64,000 nt of DNA. Origin: Longispora sp040681875. GTDB taxonomy: Bacteria > Actinomycetota > Actinomycetes > Mycobacteriales > Micromonosporaceae. Below are positions 16,865-25,424 of the stretch, piece after piece. The notes below the pieces were generated by a model that did not search any database, had not been told where the DNA came from, and was given only the letters and a program-made list of their open reading frames with translations. A program made the translations under genes and the position numbers. The stretch spans positions 124,001 to 188,000 of the forward strand of contig NZ_JBFAZP010000003.1 of assembly GCF_040681875.1 (NCBI RefSeq). The letters run 5' to 3'. Position 1 is the stretch's first letter, and each line of letters opens with the position of its first letter.

Positions 16865-19699
16865 TCAGACGGTGATCGTCGCGATGTCGGGCGCCCAGCC
16901 GTTCGGGTTGCCGAACCGGATGGTGTTGCCGCCGGCCGCCAGCGCGACCGTGACGGTGAGGGTCTGGACGACGTTCCAGTTGTCGTCGTTCGTGCCGCCG
17001 AAGGAGCGGCTGGTCGCCGTCCCGTTGACCGTGATGGTGGCCGACCTGCCGGATCCACCGTTGACGTAGGCGATCCGCAGGGTGTAGTTCCCGGAGATCG
17101 GCACGCTGTCGACGGGGATCGTGAGGGTGCCGTCGTAGCCGATGTATCCGACCTTCCTACCGTTGGAGCACGCCGGGCAGGTCTGGACGACGGCGCCGCC
17201 GGCCAGGATTCCGGCTTCGCTCGCCTGGTAGGTGGTGGTGCCTCCGGACGGGGCGACCGTGAGGCTGTAGGTGGCCGCGTGGCTGCCGGACGCCCCGGCA
17301 CCGGTGACGGTGACGGGATAGGTACCGGCCGCCGCCGCTGCGGTGACCGTGATCGTCAGGGTCGCGTTGCCGCCGCTGGTGACGGTGGTGGGGTTCAGGG
17401 CGAGGGTGACGCCCGGGGGCGCGCCGGAGGCGGTCAGCGCGATGTTCTGCGGGCTGCCGGCGGTGGTCTGGGTCACGACCGTGGTGGAGAGGGTGCCCGC
17501 GCCCGGTGTGGAGCCGGACGCGGTGGCCAGCGTCAGCGCGAAGTCGCCGGGGACGGGGCCGGAGGGCAGCACCGTGATGGAGTCGATGTCGGGCGCCCAG
17601 CCGCCGGGGTTGGCGAAACGGACGGTGTTGGCGCCCGCGGCCAGGTTCGCGGTGAGGGTGAGGGTCCTCGGTGTGTTCCAGTCGCCGGTTCCGGGGAAGG
17701 TGGCGGTTGCCGGGGTGCCGCCGTTGACGCTGACGTCGGCGGTGCGAGCGGCCTCCCCGTTGACGTAGACGACCCTGATCTGGTGCGCGCCCGGGGCCAC
17801 GGCGCCGACGTTGTTGAAGGTCAGGGTGCCGCCGCCGCCGAGGTAGCCGACGACGTTGCCGTCGGTGCATCCTGTGCAGGCCTGCACCTTCGCCCCGCCG
17901 GCGAGGGTGTTGCCCGGGTCGTCGGCCTTGTACGTCGCCGACCCGTCGGCGTTGAGGGTGGTCACCGACACCGGGTTGCTGGGTGGGCCGGTGTGTCCGG
18001 CGGCGTCGTGGGCCACGACGGTGAAGGTGTAGGCGGTCGCGGCGCTCAGGCCGGTGATGGTGGCGGTGGTGCCGGCGACGGTGGCGGCCCTGACGGTGCC
18101 CCGGTAGACGTCGTAGCTGGTGACGGACGACGGCGGAACGGTGTTGTCCTTCGGTTCGGTCCAGCTGAGCGTGACGCTGGTGGGGGACGGGGCGTAGCCC
18201 CGGACGTTCCCGGGAGCCTCCGGGCCCACCGGCGGCGGGCCGGGGTTGATTCTGATCAGGCGGGATCCGTGGGCGGGCAGGTTCGCGGTGAAGCGACCCG
18301 TGGCGGGCGCCAGGTCGGTACGGCTCCACATGTCGCGCACCGCCGCCCGCTGCGTGGCCGGCAGGCCGAGGTCGGACCAGTCGGCGGTCACGTCGGCGGC
18401 TGAGCCGTCGAGGTTGAACAGCGCGACGGTGTAGGTGCCGTCGGCGTTCCTGACGGTCCAGACCTGACGGCCGGTGTCCTGGTTGACCGGGCGGGCGGGA
18501 AGGCCCGACTGGTTCTGGGCGATGACCTCGGTGTTCTTCAGCAGGGACAGCCCGTAGCTGTCCAGTCTGGTCAGGTCGTCGCCGATGTAGAGCGGTGCGG
18601 ACACGATGGACCACAGCGTCATGTAGGACTGGCGCTCGATGTCGGTCAGGCCGTCCATGGCGCCGTTGCCCACGTCGAGGGAGTCGAGGTTGGGCCAGAA
18701 GCCGGGCCTGGCGTGCTGCAGCCAGGGCACCACGGTGCGCCAGCGCTGGGTGAGCGACCCGCTCCAGCCGCCGACCAGGGTGCCGCAGTAGCACTCGACG
18801 TCGTTGTCGATCCGGACGCTCTCGGCGTTGGCCTTCCAGTGTTCGGCGTAGGAGATCGGCAGCGAGTACGACAGCTGGATCTCGCCCTGCCAGTGGAGCG
18901 CGGCGAACGCGGTGCGCCAGGCGGCCACCTCGTAGTAGCTGCTGTGGGCGAGCGGTGCGGGACTGTCGTTGGTGGAGCCGGGCGTCACACCGTCGATCTT
19001 GAGGTGGTCGACGCCCCAGTCGGAGAACATCTGAGCGACCGAGGAGATGTACTCCTGGCCGCACGGGTTCGACGGGGAGAAGTCCAGCACGTACCAGCCG
19101 TTCCACTGGTTGCGGATCGGCACCGGGTTCCCGTTGGCGTCCTTGAGCACGGCCTTCCTGGTGGTACAGCCGGTGGTGCTCCCGAACACCGGGGCGTTCG
19201 CGTCGTAGCCCCCGACCATCATGCCGGCGGGGTAGTACAGGCCGGCCTTGAGGCCGAGGGCGTGGATCCGGGAGATCACCGTGCCCATGGGGGTGGGGAA
19301 CCGGACGGTGTCCTGGGTCGGGCGGCCGTAGGCGTCGACCTTGAAGTTCCAGTTCCAGTCGGCGAACCAGCCCGAGTCCATGTTGACGTACTGGTAGCCG
19401 ACGTCCCTGAGGCCGGTGGAGACCATGGCGTTGGCCTGGGCCATGACGTTGGCCTCGGTGAGCCAGCTGTAGTTGCCGCGCGTGTTGACCCCGGGGTAGC
19501 TGGTGGACTGCAGACTCCAACTGCTCCAGCCCAGGTACGGCTTCTGTGCCACCGCGGACACGGCGGGTGCGGGTGCGGGTGCGGCCGTGACCGGGCTGGC
19601 CGCCGCCTGTGCCACGGGCAGAGTCCCCGCGGTCATGCCGAGGCCAATCAGGACGCTTGACAACCCCCGACCGATCCTTGTTCTGACTAGTGCGTTCAC
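16865..19699 (-). CDS. Secreted modular GH27 alpha-galactosidase-like enzyme with FnIII and two CBM35-like domains
   Basis: 944 residues from the GTG at 19699, with GAAGGGG upstream and a signal peptide running to about AQAAAS. The GH27 barrel shows YLGWSSWS, VNMDSGWFADW, LKIDG (nucleophile Asp236) and VRIDNDVE (acid/base Asp), plus the C-terminal beta-domain. A fibronectin III domain (about 493-581) is followed by a CBM35-like domain (586-708), an Ig/NEW3-like domain (716-816) and a second CBM35-like domain (821-944). The two CBM copies share a C-x-x-C pair followed by GxVGYxGxxGTLT, so they are internal duplicates. GH27 enzymes release terminal alpha-galactose or beta-arabinopyranose. Together with the GH31 operon this points to alpha-linked plant oligosaccharides as growth substrates. 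Confidence 0.88.
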   Translation of the reverse strand: MNALVRTRIGRGLSSVLIGLGMTAGTLPVAQAAASPVTAAPAPAPAVSAVAQKPYLGWSSWSLQSTSYPGVNTRGNYSWLTEANVMAQANAMVSTGLRDVGYQYVNMDSGWFADWNWNFKVDAYGRPTQDTVRFPTPMGTVISRIHALGLKAGLYYPAGMMVGGYDANAPVFGSTTGCTTRKAVLKDANGNPVPIRNQWNGWYVLDFSPSNPCGQEYISSVAQMFSDWGVDHLKIDGVTPGSTNDSPAPLAHSSYYEVAAWRTAFAALHWQGEIQLSYSLPISYAEHWKANAESVRIDNDVECYCGTLVGGWSGSLTQRWRTVVPWLQHARPGFWPNLDSLDVGNGAMDGLTDIERQSYMTLWSIVSAPLYIGDDLTRLDSYGLSLLKNTEVIAQNQSGLPARPVNQDTGRQVWTVRNADGTYTVALFNLDGSAADVTADWSDLGLPATQRAAVRDMWSRTDLAPATGRFTANLPAHGSRLIRINPGPPPVGPEAPGNVRGYAPSPTSVTLSWTEPKDNTVPPSSVTSYDVYRGTVRAATVAGTTATITGLSAATAYTFTVVAHDAAGHTGPPSNPVSVTTLNADGSATYKADDPGNTLAGGAKVQACTGCTDGNVVGYLGGGGTLTFNNVGAVAPGAHQIRVVYVNGEAARTADVSVNGGTPATATFPGTGDWNTPRTLTLTANLAAGANTVRFANPGGWAPDIDSITVLPSGPVPGDFALTLATASGSTPGAGTLSTTVVTQTTAGSPQNIALTASGAPPGVTLALNPTTVTSGGNATLTITVTAAAAAGTYPVTVTGAGASGSHAATYSLTVAPSGGTTTYQASEAGILAGGAVVQTCPACSNGRKVGYIGYDGTLTIPVDSVPISGNYTLRIAYVNGGSGRSATITVNGTATSRSFGGTNDDNWNVVQTLTVTVALAAGGNTIRFGNPNGWAPDIATITV

Positions 19700-19808
19700 A
19701 GCTAGGGCCCCTTCTTGGTGACCTGACCGCCGTGCGTGGACATGGCGGTGCGCGTCGGTGCCGCGCGTCCCGGCGCCGACCTGTGGACCTACCGCATGAT
19801 GTGTCAGC

Positions 19809-19848
19809 ACCGTAGCGCCAATAAATTAACTTCGTCAAGAATTGAAGT
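19809..19848 (-). promoter_or_regulatory. Promoter of the GH27 gene with overlapping inverted repeat
   Basis: On the minus strand TTGACG (plus coordinates 19833-19838), an 18-nt spacer and TACGGT (19809-19814) make a strong promoter. The inverted repeat ACTTC (19829-19833) / GAAGT (19844-19848) overlaps the -35, a position suited to repression. The leader to the GTG is about 100 nt. Confidence 0.6.
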
Positions 19849-19905
19849 CGGCCATGTTTCGTCCTGGCCGATCCCGCACATTCGGGCGGCCCTGGAGTCG
19901 CGTCC

Positions 19906-21072
19906 TCAGACCGTTCCGGTCGGGGCCGGCCCGCCCCGGCGCAGCAGCAGCCACAACACCCCGCCCTGGACCACGTACCCGGCCGCCACGGCCACGATGC
20001 CGCCCACCGCGCCGGCCCCGGGGACCAGCAGCCAGCCCGCCACGGCCACCGTCGCGCACTGGGCCACCGCCGTGCCGGCCGAGCCGCGCCGCCACCGGGC
20101 GTCGAGGTTCTCCATCAGGTACACGCAGAACACGCAGCCGGCCGACAGCGCGATCTCCACCCCGATGGCCACCGGGTGCGGCCGGACCACCAGCACCCCG
20201 GTGGCCAGGGCGGCGGGCGGCAGCAGCCAGCGCAGCACCCGGCGGGCCAGGAGCACCCCCGCCTCCGGCCCGTGGGAGCGCAGCCAGGCCACGGTGCGCG
20301 GCTGCCAGATCCGCAGCAGGTAGCCCCACAGCACGCCGCAGGCCACCGGGCCGAGGACCAGCAGGTAGAAGAGGCTGACCTGCTCGGGGGTCGAGAGGGC
20401 GGCGAGTTCGGCGTACAGGACCGACACCGAGGCGATGGCCAGCGCCTCGCCGACCGTGAGTACCGCCGCCGCCCGGGCCGCCGGCCACGCGCCGGTCGCG
20501 AGCCGGGGGCCGGGCGGCCGGAGCCGGAGCGCCAGCACGACGTTGACCAGGGTGACCGCGCCCGCGAGGAACGCCAGCACCGCCGGGGCGCGCGCGCCGG
20601 TCGCGGCCACCAGCAGCACCCCGCAGCCGTAGCTCGCCGCGATGGCCGAGTACGCGACCGCGTCGGCGTGCGGGAGCCCCCGGAGCCGGAACAGCGCCAC
20701 CTGCACGGCGCAGCAGCCGATCCCGGTGGCCAGGGTCGCGGCGGCGGCGTACCGGGCCGCCGACCCGCCCGGCTGCACGGCCGTGGCCCCCAGCCAGCCG
20801 AGCAGGCACACCGTGAGCGGCACCAGGGCCAGCCGGTGAAAGAACCGCTCCAGGCCCGGCCCGTCGCCCCGGGGGATCAGGGTCAGCGCCGCCTTCTCCA
20901 CCCCGCTGGACGTCAGCGCGAACAGCCACGCGGAGATCCCGGTCGCGGCGGCGTACGGGGCGAACCCGTGCGCGCCCCACAGGGCCAGCAGGGACACCTC
21001 GGACACCTGCTGGGCGATCCGGTACGCGCCGCGCCCGGCGATCAGGGTGACGACGGTCCTCAGCCGCGCCAC
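19906..21072 (-). CDS. Polytopic membrane protein, polysaccharide-flippase-like
   Basis: 388 residues beginning at a GTG, with ten to twelve hydrophobic segments through the whole chain and short charged loops, as in Wzx/MATE-like exporters of the MOP superfamily. An N-terminal amphipathic stretch (VVTLIAGRGAYRIAQQVSEVSLLALWG) and repeated Gly/Ala-rich helices fit that fold. No diagnostic motif is certain. It is divergent from the GNAT-like gene (14 bp between starts) and beside genes for a glycosyltransferase, carbamoyltransferase and UDP-galactopyranose mutase. That supports a role in moving a lipid-linked glycan or related product across the membrane (inference). Confidence 0.6.
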   Translation of the reverse strand: MARLRTVVTLIAGRGAYRIAQQVSEVSLLALWGAHGFAPYAAATGISAWLFALTSSGVEKAALTLIPRGDGPGLERFFHRLALVPLTVCLLGWLGATAVQPGGSAARYAAAATLATGIGCCAVQVALFRLRGLPHADAVAYSAIAASYGCGVLLVAATGARAPAVLAFLAGAVTLVNVVLALRLRPPGPRLATGAWPAARAAAVLTVGEALAIASVSVLYAELAALSTPEQVSLFYLLVLGPVACGVLWGYLLRIWQPRTVAWLRSHGPEAGVLLARRVLRWLLPPAALATGVLVVRPHPVAIGVEIALSAGCVFCVYLMENLDARWRRGSAGTAVAQCATVAVAGWLLVPGAGAVGGIVAVAAGYVVQGGVLWLLLRRGGPAPTGTV

Positions 21073-21086
21073 GGTACCGTCTGGCG

Positions 21087-22022
21087 ATGCGCGTGGAACT
21101 CCACAAGGGACACGGGGTGGAGCCGCCGGGCTGGGCGGCGGCGGTGTCGGCCGCCGGACTGCACGCGGCCTGGGCGTGGCCGGTGCTGCGGGCCCGGGCC
21201 GGCCGGCGCGGCGTCCGGGCGCTGCTGCGCGCCGAGGACGGCTCGGTCGCGGGCCTGGCCGCCTGGCGCGGGGTGCCCGGCGCCACGGAGGTGCTGTGTC
21301 CGGCGTCCAGCGTCCTGCCCGGCGTCGCGGCGGACCCCGGCGTCTGGTCGGAGGCGCTCCGGGCGGTCGGCGGCGCGCTCGGCGGCGCGGTGCTGCTCCG
21401 CCAGCTCCAGGAAGCCCACCTGCCGGCGGTGCTGCGCGGCCCGGCCGTGGTCCGGCGGGGCCTGTCCGTCGCCGTGTTCGACAACCACTTCGACTCGTTC
21501 GACGGCTACCTGGCCGGCCTCGGCAAGGGGCGGCGGAACTCCCTGACCACGCAGTTGCGCCGGATCGACGCGGACCCGGGCCTGGTCTGCGGGTTCGGCC
21601 GGGACGCGCTGCCGGAGCCGGCCGAGGTCGTCGGGCTGGTCGCGGCGACCGCCCGCCGGCAGCGGACCGGCCTGCTGCCGGCCCCGTCCACCGGGCCCGC
21701 GCTGGCGGCGGCCCTGCTGGCCGACCCGACCACGCACTGGCTGACCTACCGCGACCGCGACGGCCGCCTGCTGGCCTGTGCGTACCTGCTCGACCATGCC
21801 GAGTGGCCGGTGCTGGGGTCCTGGGGCGCGCTGGCCCCGGAGGACGGCGGCCGCAAGCACCTGTGGTTCCACATGCTGACCGCGTGCGTCCGGTGGTGCG
21901 TGGCCGAGGGCCGGGCCGGGGTGGTGATGGGCAAGGGCAGCGAACAGACGAAGCGGACCCTGGGCTTCCGGCTCCGGCCGCAGTGGACGGTGCTGGCTCA
22001 CGCGTCGGCCCTGGGCCGGTAG
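21087..22022 (+). CDS. GNAT-fold FemAB/Acetyltransf_6-like protein
   Basis: 311 residues. The C-terminal half resembles the CelD/FemAB-like acyltransferase group: FDGYLAGLGKGRRNSLTTQLRRID, then LLACAYLLDHAEWPVLGSWGAL and a final GVVMGKGSEQTKRTLGFRLRPQW. Such enzymes transfer acyl or aminoacyl groups, often in capsule or peptidoglycan pathways. It is not membrane bound. The start is divergent from the flippase-like gene, and the 3' end overlaps the adenylating-enzyme gene tail to tail by 25 bp. A role in decorating the product of this locus with an acyl or amino acid group is an inference from context. Confidence 0.65.
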   Translation: MRVELHKGHGVEPPGWAAAVSAAGLHAAWAWPVLRARAGRRGVRALLRAEDGSVAGLAAWRGVPGATEVLCPASSVLPGVAADPGVWSEALRAVGGALGGAVLLRQLQEAHLPAVLRGPAVVRRGLSVAVFDNHFDSFDGYLAGLGKGRRNSLTTQLRRIDADPGLVCGFGRDALPEPAEVVGLVAATARRQRTGLLPAPSTGPALAAALLADPTTHWLTYRDRDGRLLACAYLLDHAEWPVLGSWGALAPEDGGRKHLWFHMLTACVRWCVAEGRAGVVMGKGSEQTKRTLGFRLRPQWTVLAHASALGR

Positions 22023-23257
22023 TCCGAGGTGAGGAACCGGCCCTTCCCGGCGGCGGTCAGTTCGACGCGGTCGGCCTCGACGAGCCGCATCCGGGTGCCG
22101 TCGAGGCTGCCGGCGACCTGGGCGTCGTACCCGCGCGCGACCGGCTCGAACTCCGCGCCCCGCTCCAGCACCAGGTGCACGGTGATCAGTCCGGTGGCGT
22201 CCTGGCGCACCATGCACTCGGCCAGCCCGGGGGTGTACGCGCCGGCCCGCAGGAACAGCGCCGCCCCGAGCCGGCGCCCCGAGATCAGGACGACGTGCTC
22301 GTCGGTGCGCCCGGTGGCCAGCCGCATCCGGGGCAACGGGCTGCCGCACCCGCACCGGCCGGGCACCAGCGCGCCCCGGTCGCCGACCCGGTACCGGACC
22401 AGGGGCATCGCGCGCTCCCGGTAGTGGGTGACGACGACGTCGCCCTCCTCGCCGGCCGGCACCGGACCGCCGTCGGGGCCGAGGACCTCCACCCACACCC
22501 GGTCGAGGTCGACGTGCGCGTGGCCGAGCGCGCAGTCGGAGGAGACGGTCAGCACCTCGTACGCGGAGTACTCGTCGAACACCGGCACCCCGAACGCGTC
22601 GGCCAGCTGGGTCCGGGCCTCGGGGGTGAGCAGTTCCGAGTCGGTCAGCACGACCCGCAGCCGACACCGGAGCCGGTCGAGTTCGTCCGGGGTGAGGGTG
22701 CGCAGCAGGGTGCGCAGGACCAGCGGGTACGCCATCAGGACCCGGGGGCGCGAGGCCAGCACCGCGCGGGCCACGTCCGCGTCGGGCAGGGTCGACCGGA
22801 TCACGGTGCGCGGGAACACCCCGAGGCGCTGGAACCACCGGGTCGGCCGGTCGAACGGCTTGAGCTGGGTGATCGGCCACCAGGGGCGGTAGCCGGCGGT
22901 CAGGAAGCGGCGGACGATGGTCGCCCCGTGGTAGCCGTACGCGCGGCGGTCGTGCCGGACCTCGATGGCCAGGCCGGTGGTGCCGCTGGTCCGGTCGACC
23001 AGGTAGTCGGCCACCGGGCCGTGGAACCGTTCGACGCCGGCGGCCACGACCACCGGCTTGGCCAGGACCGGGAGGTCCTCCAGGGGCACGTCCGGGTAGT
23101 CGGCGTAGTAGGGGACGTGCTCCCGGCAGTACCCGAGGAAGGCCCTGATCTGTGCCCTGGCCCGGCGCTCGACGTCCTGCGGTGACCGGCGGCGGACCCG
23201 CAGCGCCGCGACGAGGGAGCCCAGCTCCCACAGCGACACCCCGCCGCCGCTGCTCAC
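21998..23257 (-). CDS. PaaK/CapK-type adenylate-forming enzyme
   Basis: 419 residues from the GTG at 23257, which overlaps the ATP-grasp stop (GTGA). The AMP-binding signature is DRTSGTTGLAIEVRHDR. DEYSAYEVLTVSSDC and YRVGDRGALVPGRCGCGSPLPRM follow, and the latter has the Cys cluster of phenylacetate-CoA-ligase-like proteins. The branch found in polysaccharide loci (CapK) has no firmly assigned substrate. It would activate a carboxylate as an adenylate, for transfer to CoA or to an amine. It is the last gene of a coupled operon with GT2 and ATP-grasp, so it and the ATP-grasp may act in sequence on one acid. Confidence 0.8.
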   Translation of the reverse strand: MSSGGGVSLWELGSLVAALRVRRRSPQDVERRARAQIRAFLGYCREHVPYYADYPDVPLEDLPVLAKPVVVAAGVERFHGPVADYLVDRTSGTTGLAIEVRHDRRAYGYHGATIVRRFLTAGYRPWWPITQLKPFDRPTRWFQRLGVFPRTVIRSTLPDADVARAVLASRPRVLMAYPLVLRTLLRTLTPDELDRLRCRLRVVLTDSELLTPEARTQLADAFGVPVFDEYSAYEVLTVSSDCALGHAHVDLDRVWVEVLGPDGGPVPAGEEGDVVVTHYRERAMPLVRYRVGDRGALVPGRCGCGSPLPRMRLATGRTDEHVVLISGRRLGAALFLRAGAYTPGLAECMVRQDATGLITVHLVLERGAEFEPVARGYDAQVAGSLDGTRMRLVEADRVELTAAGKGRFLTSDYRPRADA

Positions 23258-24447
23258 GCCGCGTCCCGGATGTCGAACCGCAGCAGCCGCTCCGCGGCGT
23301 CCAGCGTGCCCATCAGCTGGTCGCGGTCGGAGCTGGCCGCCAGCACGTAGCCCAGTTTCGCCCCCGCCCGGGTGTACGGCTCCACGTGCTCGCCCTCCGT
23401 CACCGCCACCACGATGTCCACCACGTCCGGCAGCGCCCGGGCCACGTCCAGCCCGGCGATCGAGGTCAGCTTGCCCTCCCGTTCGGCGCGCAGCACCCGG
23501 AACCCGGCGTGCCGGGCCGCCCCCGGGGTCAGGTCCACGGCCTCGCCGAGCGCCATCCGGATGTAGAGCTCCGTCACGTCCACGCCCTGCGCCAGCCCGA
23601 GGAGTTCCGCGACCCCGTTGCCGCCCAGCCGGGCGCCGACCTCGATCAGCACCACGTCGCCGTCGTCGGTGACCAGCACGTCCACGTTCAGCGAGCCCCA
23701 CCGGTAGGCCAGCGCCGCGCACACGTCGTCGAGCATGGCCCGGACCCGGCCGGCGAGCCCGTGGCCGCGTTCGGGCATGGTGTGCTCGACGGTGACGAAG
23801 TGCGGTAGGGCGGTGAGCCGGCGGTCGCTGAGCCCGAGGAGCGCGACCCGGCCGTCGGCGACCACGGCCTCGGCGGTCAGGTGCCGGCCCGGCAGGTACT
23901 CCTCGGCGATCAGCGTGTCCGACATCGAGTACGCGGCGGCCCCGTCCAACGCGCCCTCGAACTGGCCGGCCGTGGAGCACAGGCTGATGCCCCGCCCGCC
24001 GCTGGAGTCGGTCGGCTTGAGGATCACCGGCAGCCGCAGGCCGGGCAGCGCGGCCCGGACCTCGGCGGGGGAGCCCTGGACGTAGCGCGGCCCCGGCTGG
24101 CCCAGCCCGTCGGCGACGGCGCGGAAGAAGCCCTTGTCCACCGAGGCCCGCACCGCCTCGGCAGACAGCCCGCACGGCAGGCCCAGGCGCTCGGCCAGGG
24201 CGAGCTGGGTGGGCAGGTTGACGTCGCTGGCCGGCGACAGCACCCCGGCCAGGTCGGGCCGGCCGGCGAGCACCCCGACGAGCCTGTCGACGTCGCGGGT
24301 GCTGACGTTGCAGAACTCGTCGGCCCAGGCCACGGCGGGCGCGTCGGACCGCACGTCCACGCAGACCGTGCGCACGTCGAGCCGGCGGGCGGTGCGCAGG
24401 GTGGTGATGGCTCCGTCGGCGCCACCCAGGACGACCAGGGTTCTCAT
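23254..24447 (-). CDS. ATP-grasp carboxylate-amine ligase
   Basis: 397 residues from the ATG at 24447, overlapping the GT2 stop by 4 bp (ATGA). A pre-ATP-grasp Rossmann domain (VVLGGADGAITTLRTARRLDV; GVLSPASDVNLPTQLALAERLG) leads into the grasp: LPVILKPTDSSGGRGISLC binds ATP, LIAEEYLPGRH and VLIEVGARLGGNG supply the metal-binding acidic and Asn residues. The family joins a carboxylate, via acyl phosphate, to an amine or thiol. Placed between a glycosyltransferase and a CapK-like enzyme, it may add an amino acid to a sugar or lipid (inference). The substrate is not readable. Confidence 0.82.
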   Translation of the reverse strand: MRTLVVLGGADGAITTLRTARRLDVRTVCVDVRSDAPAVAWADEFCNVSTRDVDRLVGVLAGRPDLAGVLSPASDVNLPTQLALAERLGLPCGLSAEAVRASVDKGFFRAVADGLGQPGPRYVQGSPAEVRAALPGLRLPVILKPTDSSGGRGISLCSTAGQFEGALDGAAAYSMSDTLIAEEYLPGRHLTAEAVVADGRVALLGLSDRRLTALPHFVTVEHTMPERGHGLAGRVRAMLDDVCAALAYRWGSLNVDVLVTDDGDVVLIEVGARLGGNGVAELLGLAQGVDVTELYIRMALGEAVDLTPGAARHAGFRVLRAEREGKLTSIAGLDVARALPDVVDIVVAVTEGEHVEPYTRAGAKLGYVLAASSDRDQLMGTLDAAERLLRFDIRDAA

Positions 24448-25340
24448 GGGGTTTCCTCGGGGTACAGGAGGTCGGCGGGAGCCACGGTCAGGTTGGTCTC
24501 CCGGACCAGGAACAGTGGCGGGCGGGGACCGCCCCGGGACAGGTGCACGAGGTAGCGGGCGACGACGGCGAGGGCCGCCAGGCCCAGGGCGAGCCCGACC
24601 GCGGGGAAGCCGGCGAGCGCGACGGCCGCCCCGAGCAGGCAGCCGACGGCCGCGAAGGTGAGCAGCCGGTCGGAGTACGACACGAACAGCTCCACGGAGT
24701 GCTTCGCCAGGCCCCGGACGGACACCTTCGACTCCCCGCGCACCCGGGGCCGGTGCGCGGTCGGCACCGTCGTCCAGGCCCGGGTCAGCCGGGGCACGGT
24801 GGCCAGGAAGTACGGGGTGCCGAGCCGCAGCCGCACGATCCGCCGGGCCAGGTCCGTGCGCACCAGCCGGAAGCAGGTCGCGCCCCGGGGCAGCTGGATG
24901 CCGAGCACGCGGCGGGCGATCCGGTCGTGCACGAGGGAGGCGAGTTTGCGCAGGCCGGAGTCGCGCCGGTCGGGCCGGACCCCGAACACCGCGTCGTAGC
25001 CCTCGGCGGCCTTGGCGATCAGGAGCAGCCCTTCGGCCGGCGGGAACTGCAGGTCGGCGTCGAGGTGCAGGATCCACGGCTGGGCGGCGTAGAGGTACCC
25101 GGCCGAGAACGCCGCCTCCAGGCCGAAGTTCCGGCTGAACGACAGGTACCCGACTCGGGGGTCGCCGGCCGCCAGCGCGCGGATCCGGTCCAGGGTGCCG
25201 TCGGTGCTGCCGTCGTCCACGAACAGCACCTGGAGCGGCCGACAGTCGCCGAGTTCGGCGACGATCTCCGCGTAGCAGGGCCCCACGTTGTCCTCCTCGT
25301 TGTGGCAGGGCACCACGACGGAGAGGGGGAACGGCGTCAT
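24444..25340 (-). CDS. Family 2 glycosyltransferase (DPM1/GtrB-like) with C-terminal membrane segments
   Basis: 298 residues. The GT-A domain has SVVVPCHNEEDNVGPCY, VLFVDDGSTDGTLDRI, LSFSRNFGLEAAFSAGY and the metal-binding LHLDADLQ; two hydrophobic segments follow near the C-terminus. Members with this layout transfer a sugar to polyprenyl phosphate on the inner membrane face. The ATG is 6 nt from a -10-like TAGTTT (25347-25352, minus strand) with no ribosome site, so a leaderless transcript is likely. It heads a three-gene operon in which all start and stop codons overlap. Confidence 0.87.
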   Translation of the reverse strand: MTPFPLSVVVPCHNEEDNVGPCYAEIVAELGDCRPLQVLFVDDGSTDGTLDRIRALAAGDPRVGYLSFSRNFGLEAAFSAGYLYAAQPWILHLDADLQFPPAEGLLLIAKAAEGYDAVFGVRPDRRDSGLRKLASLVHDRIARRVLGIQLPRGATCFRLVRTDLARRIVRLRLGTPYFLATVPRLTRAWTTVPTAHRPRVRGESKVSVRGLAKHSVELFVSYSDRLLTFAAVGCLLGAAVALAGFPAVGLALGLAALAVVARYLVHLSRGGPRPPLFLVRETNLTVAPADLLYPEETP

Positions 25341-25424
25341 CGGGCGAAACTAGCGTCCACTGTGGGCAAAAGGAAGGGATCGACGCCCTTGATTCGTCGG
25401 GTCCCCCGGTGGATGATCGCAGCC
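25341..25424. promoter_or_regulatory. Divergent promoter region between GT2 and carbamoyltransferase
   Basis: This 84-bp gap separates the two operons of the glycan-like locus. TAGTTT (25347-25352, minus) placed 6 nt before the GT2 ATG marks a likely leaderless start. On the plus strand no convincing hexamers were found. One shared control region could co-express both halves of the locus. Confidence 0.4.
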
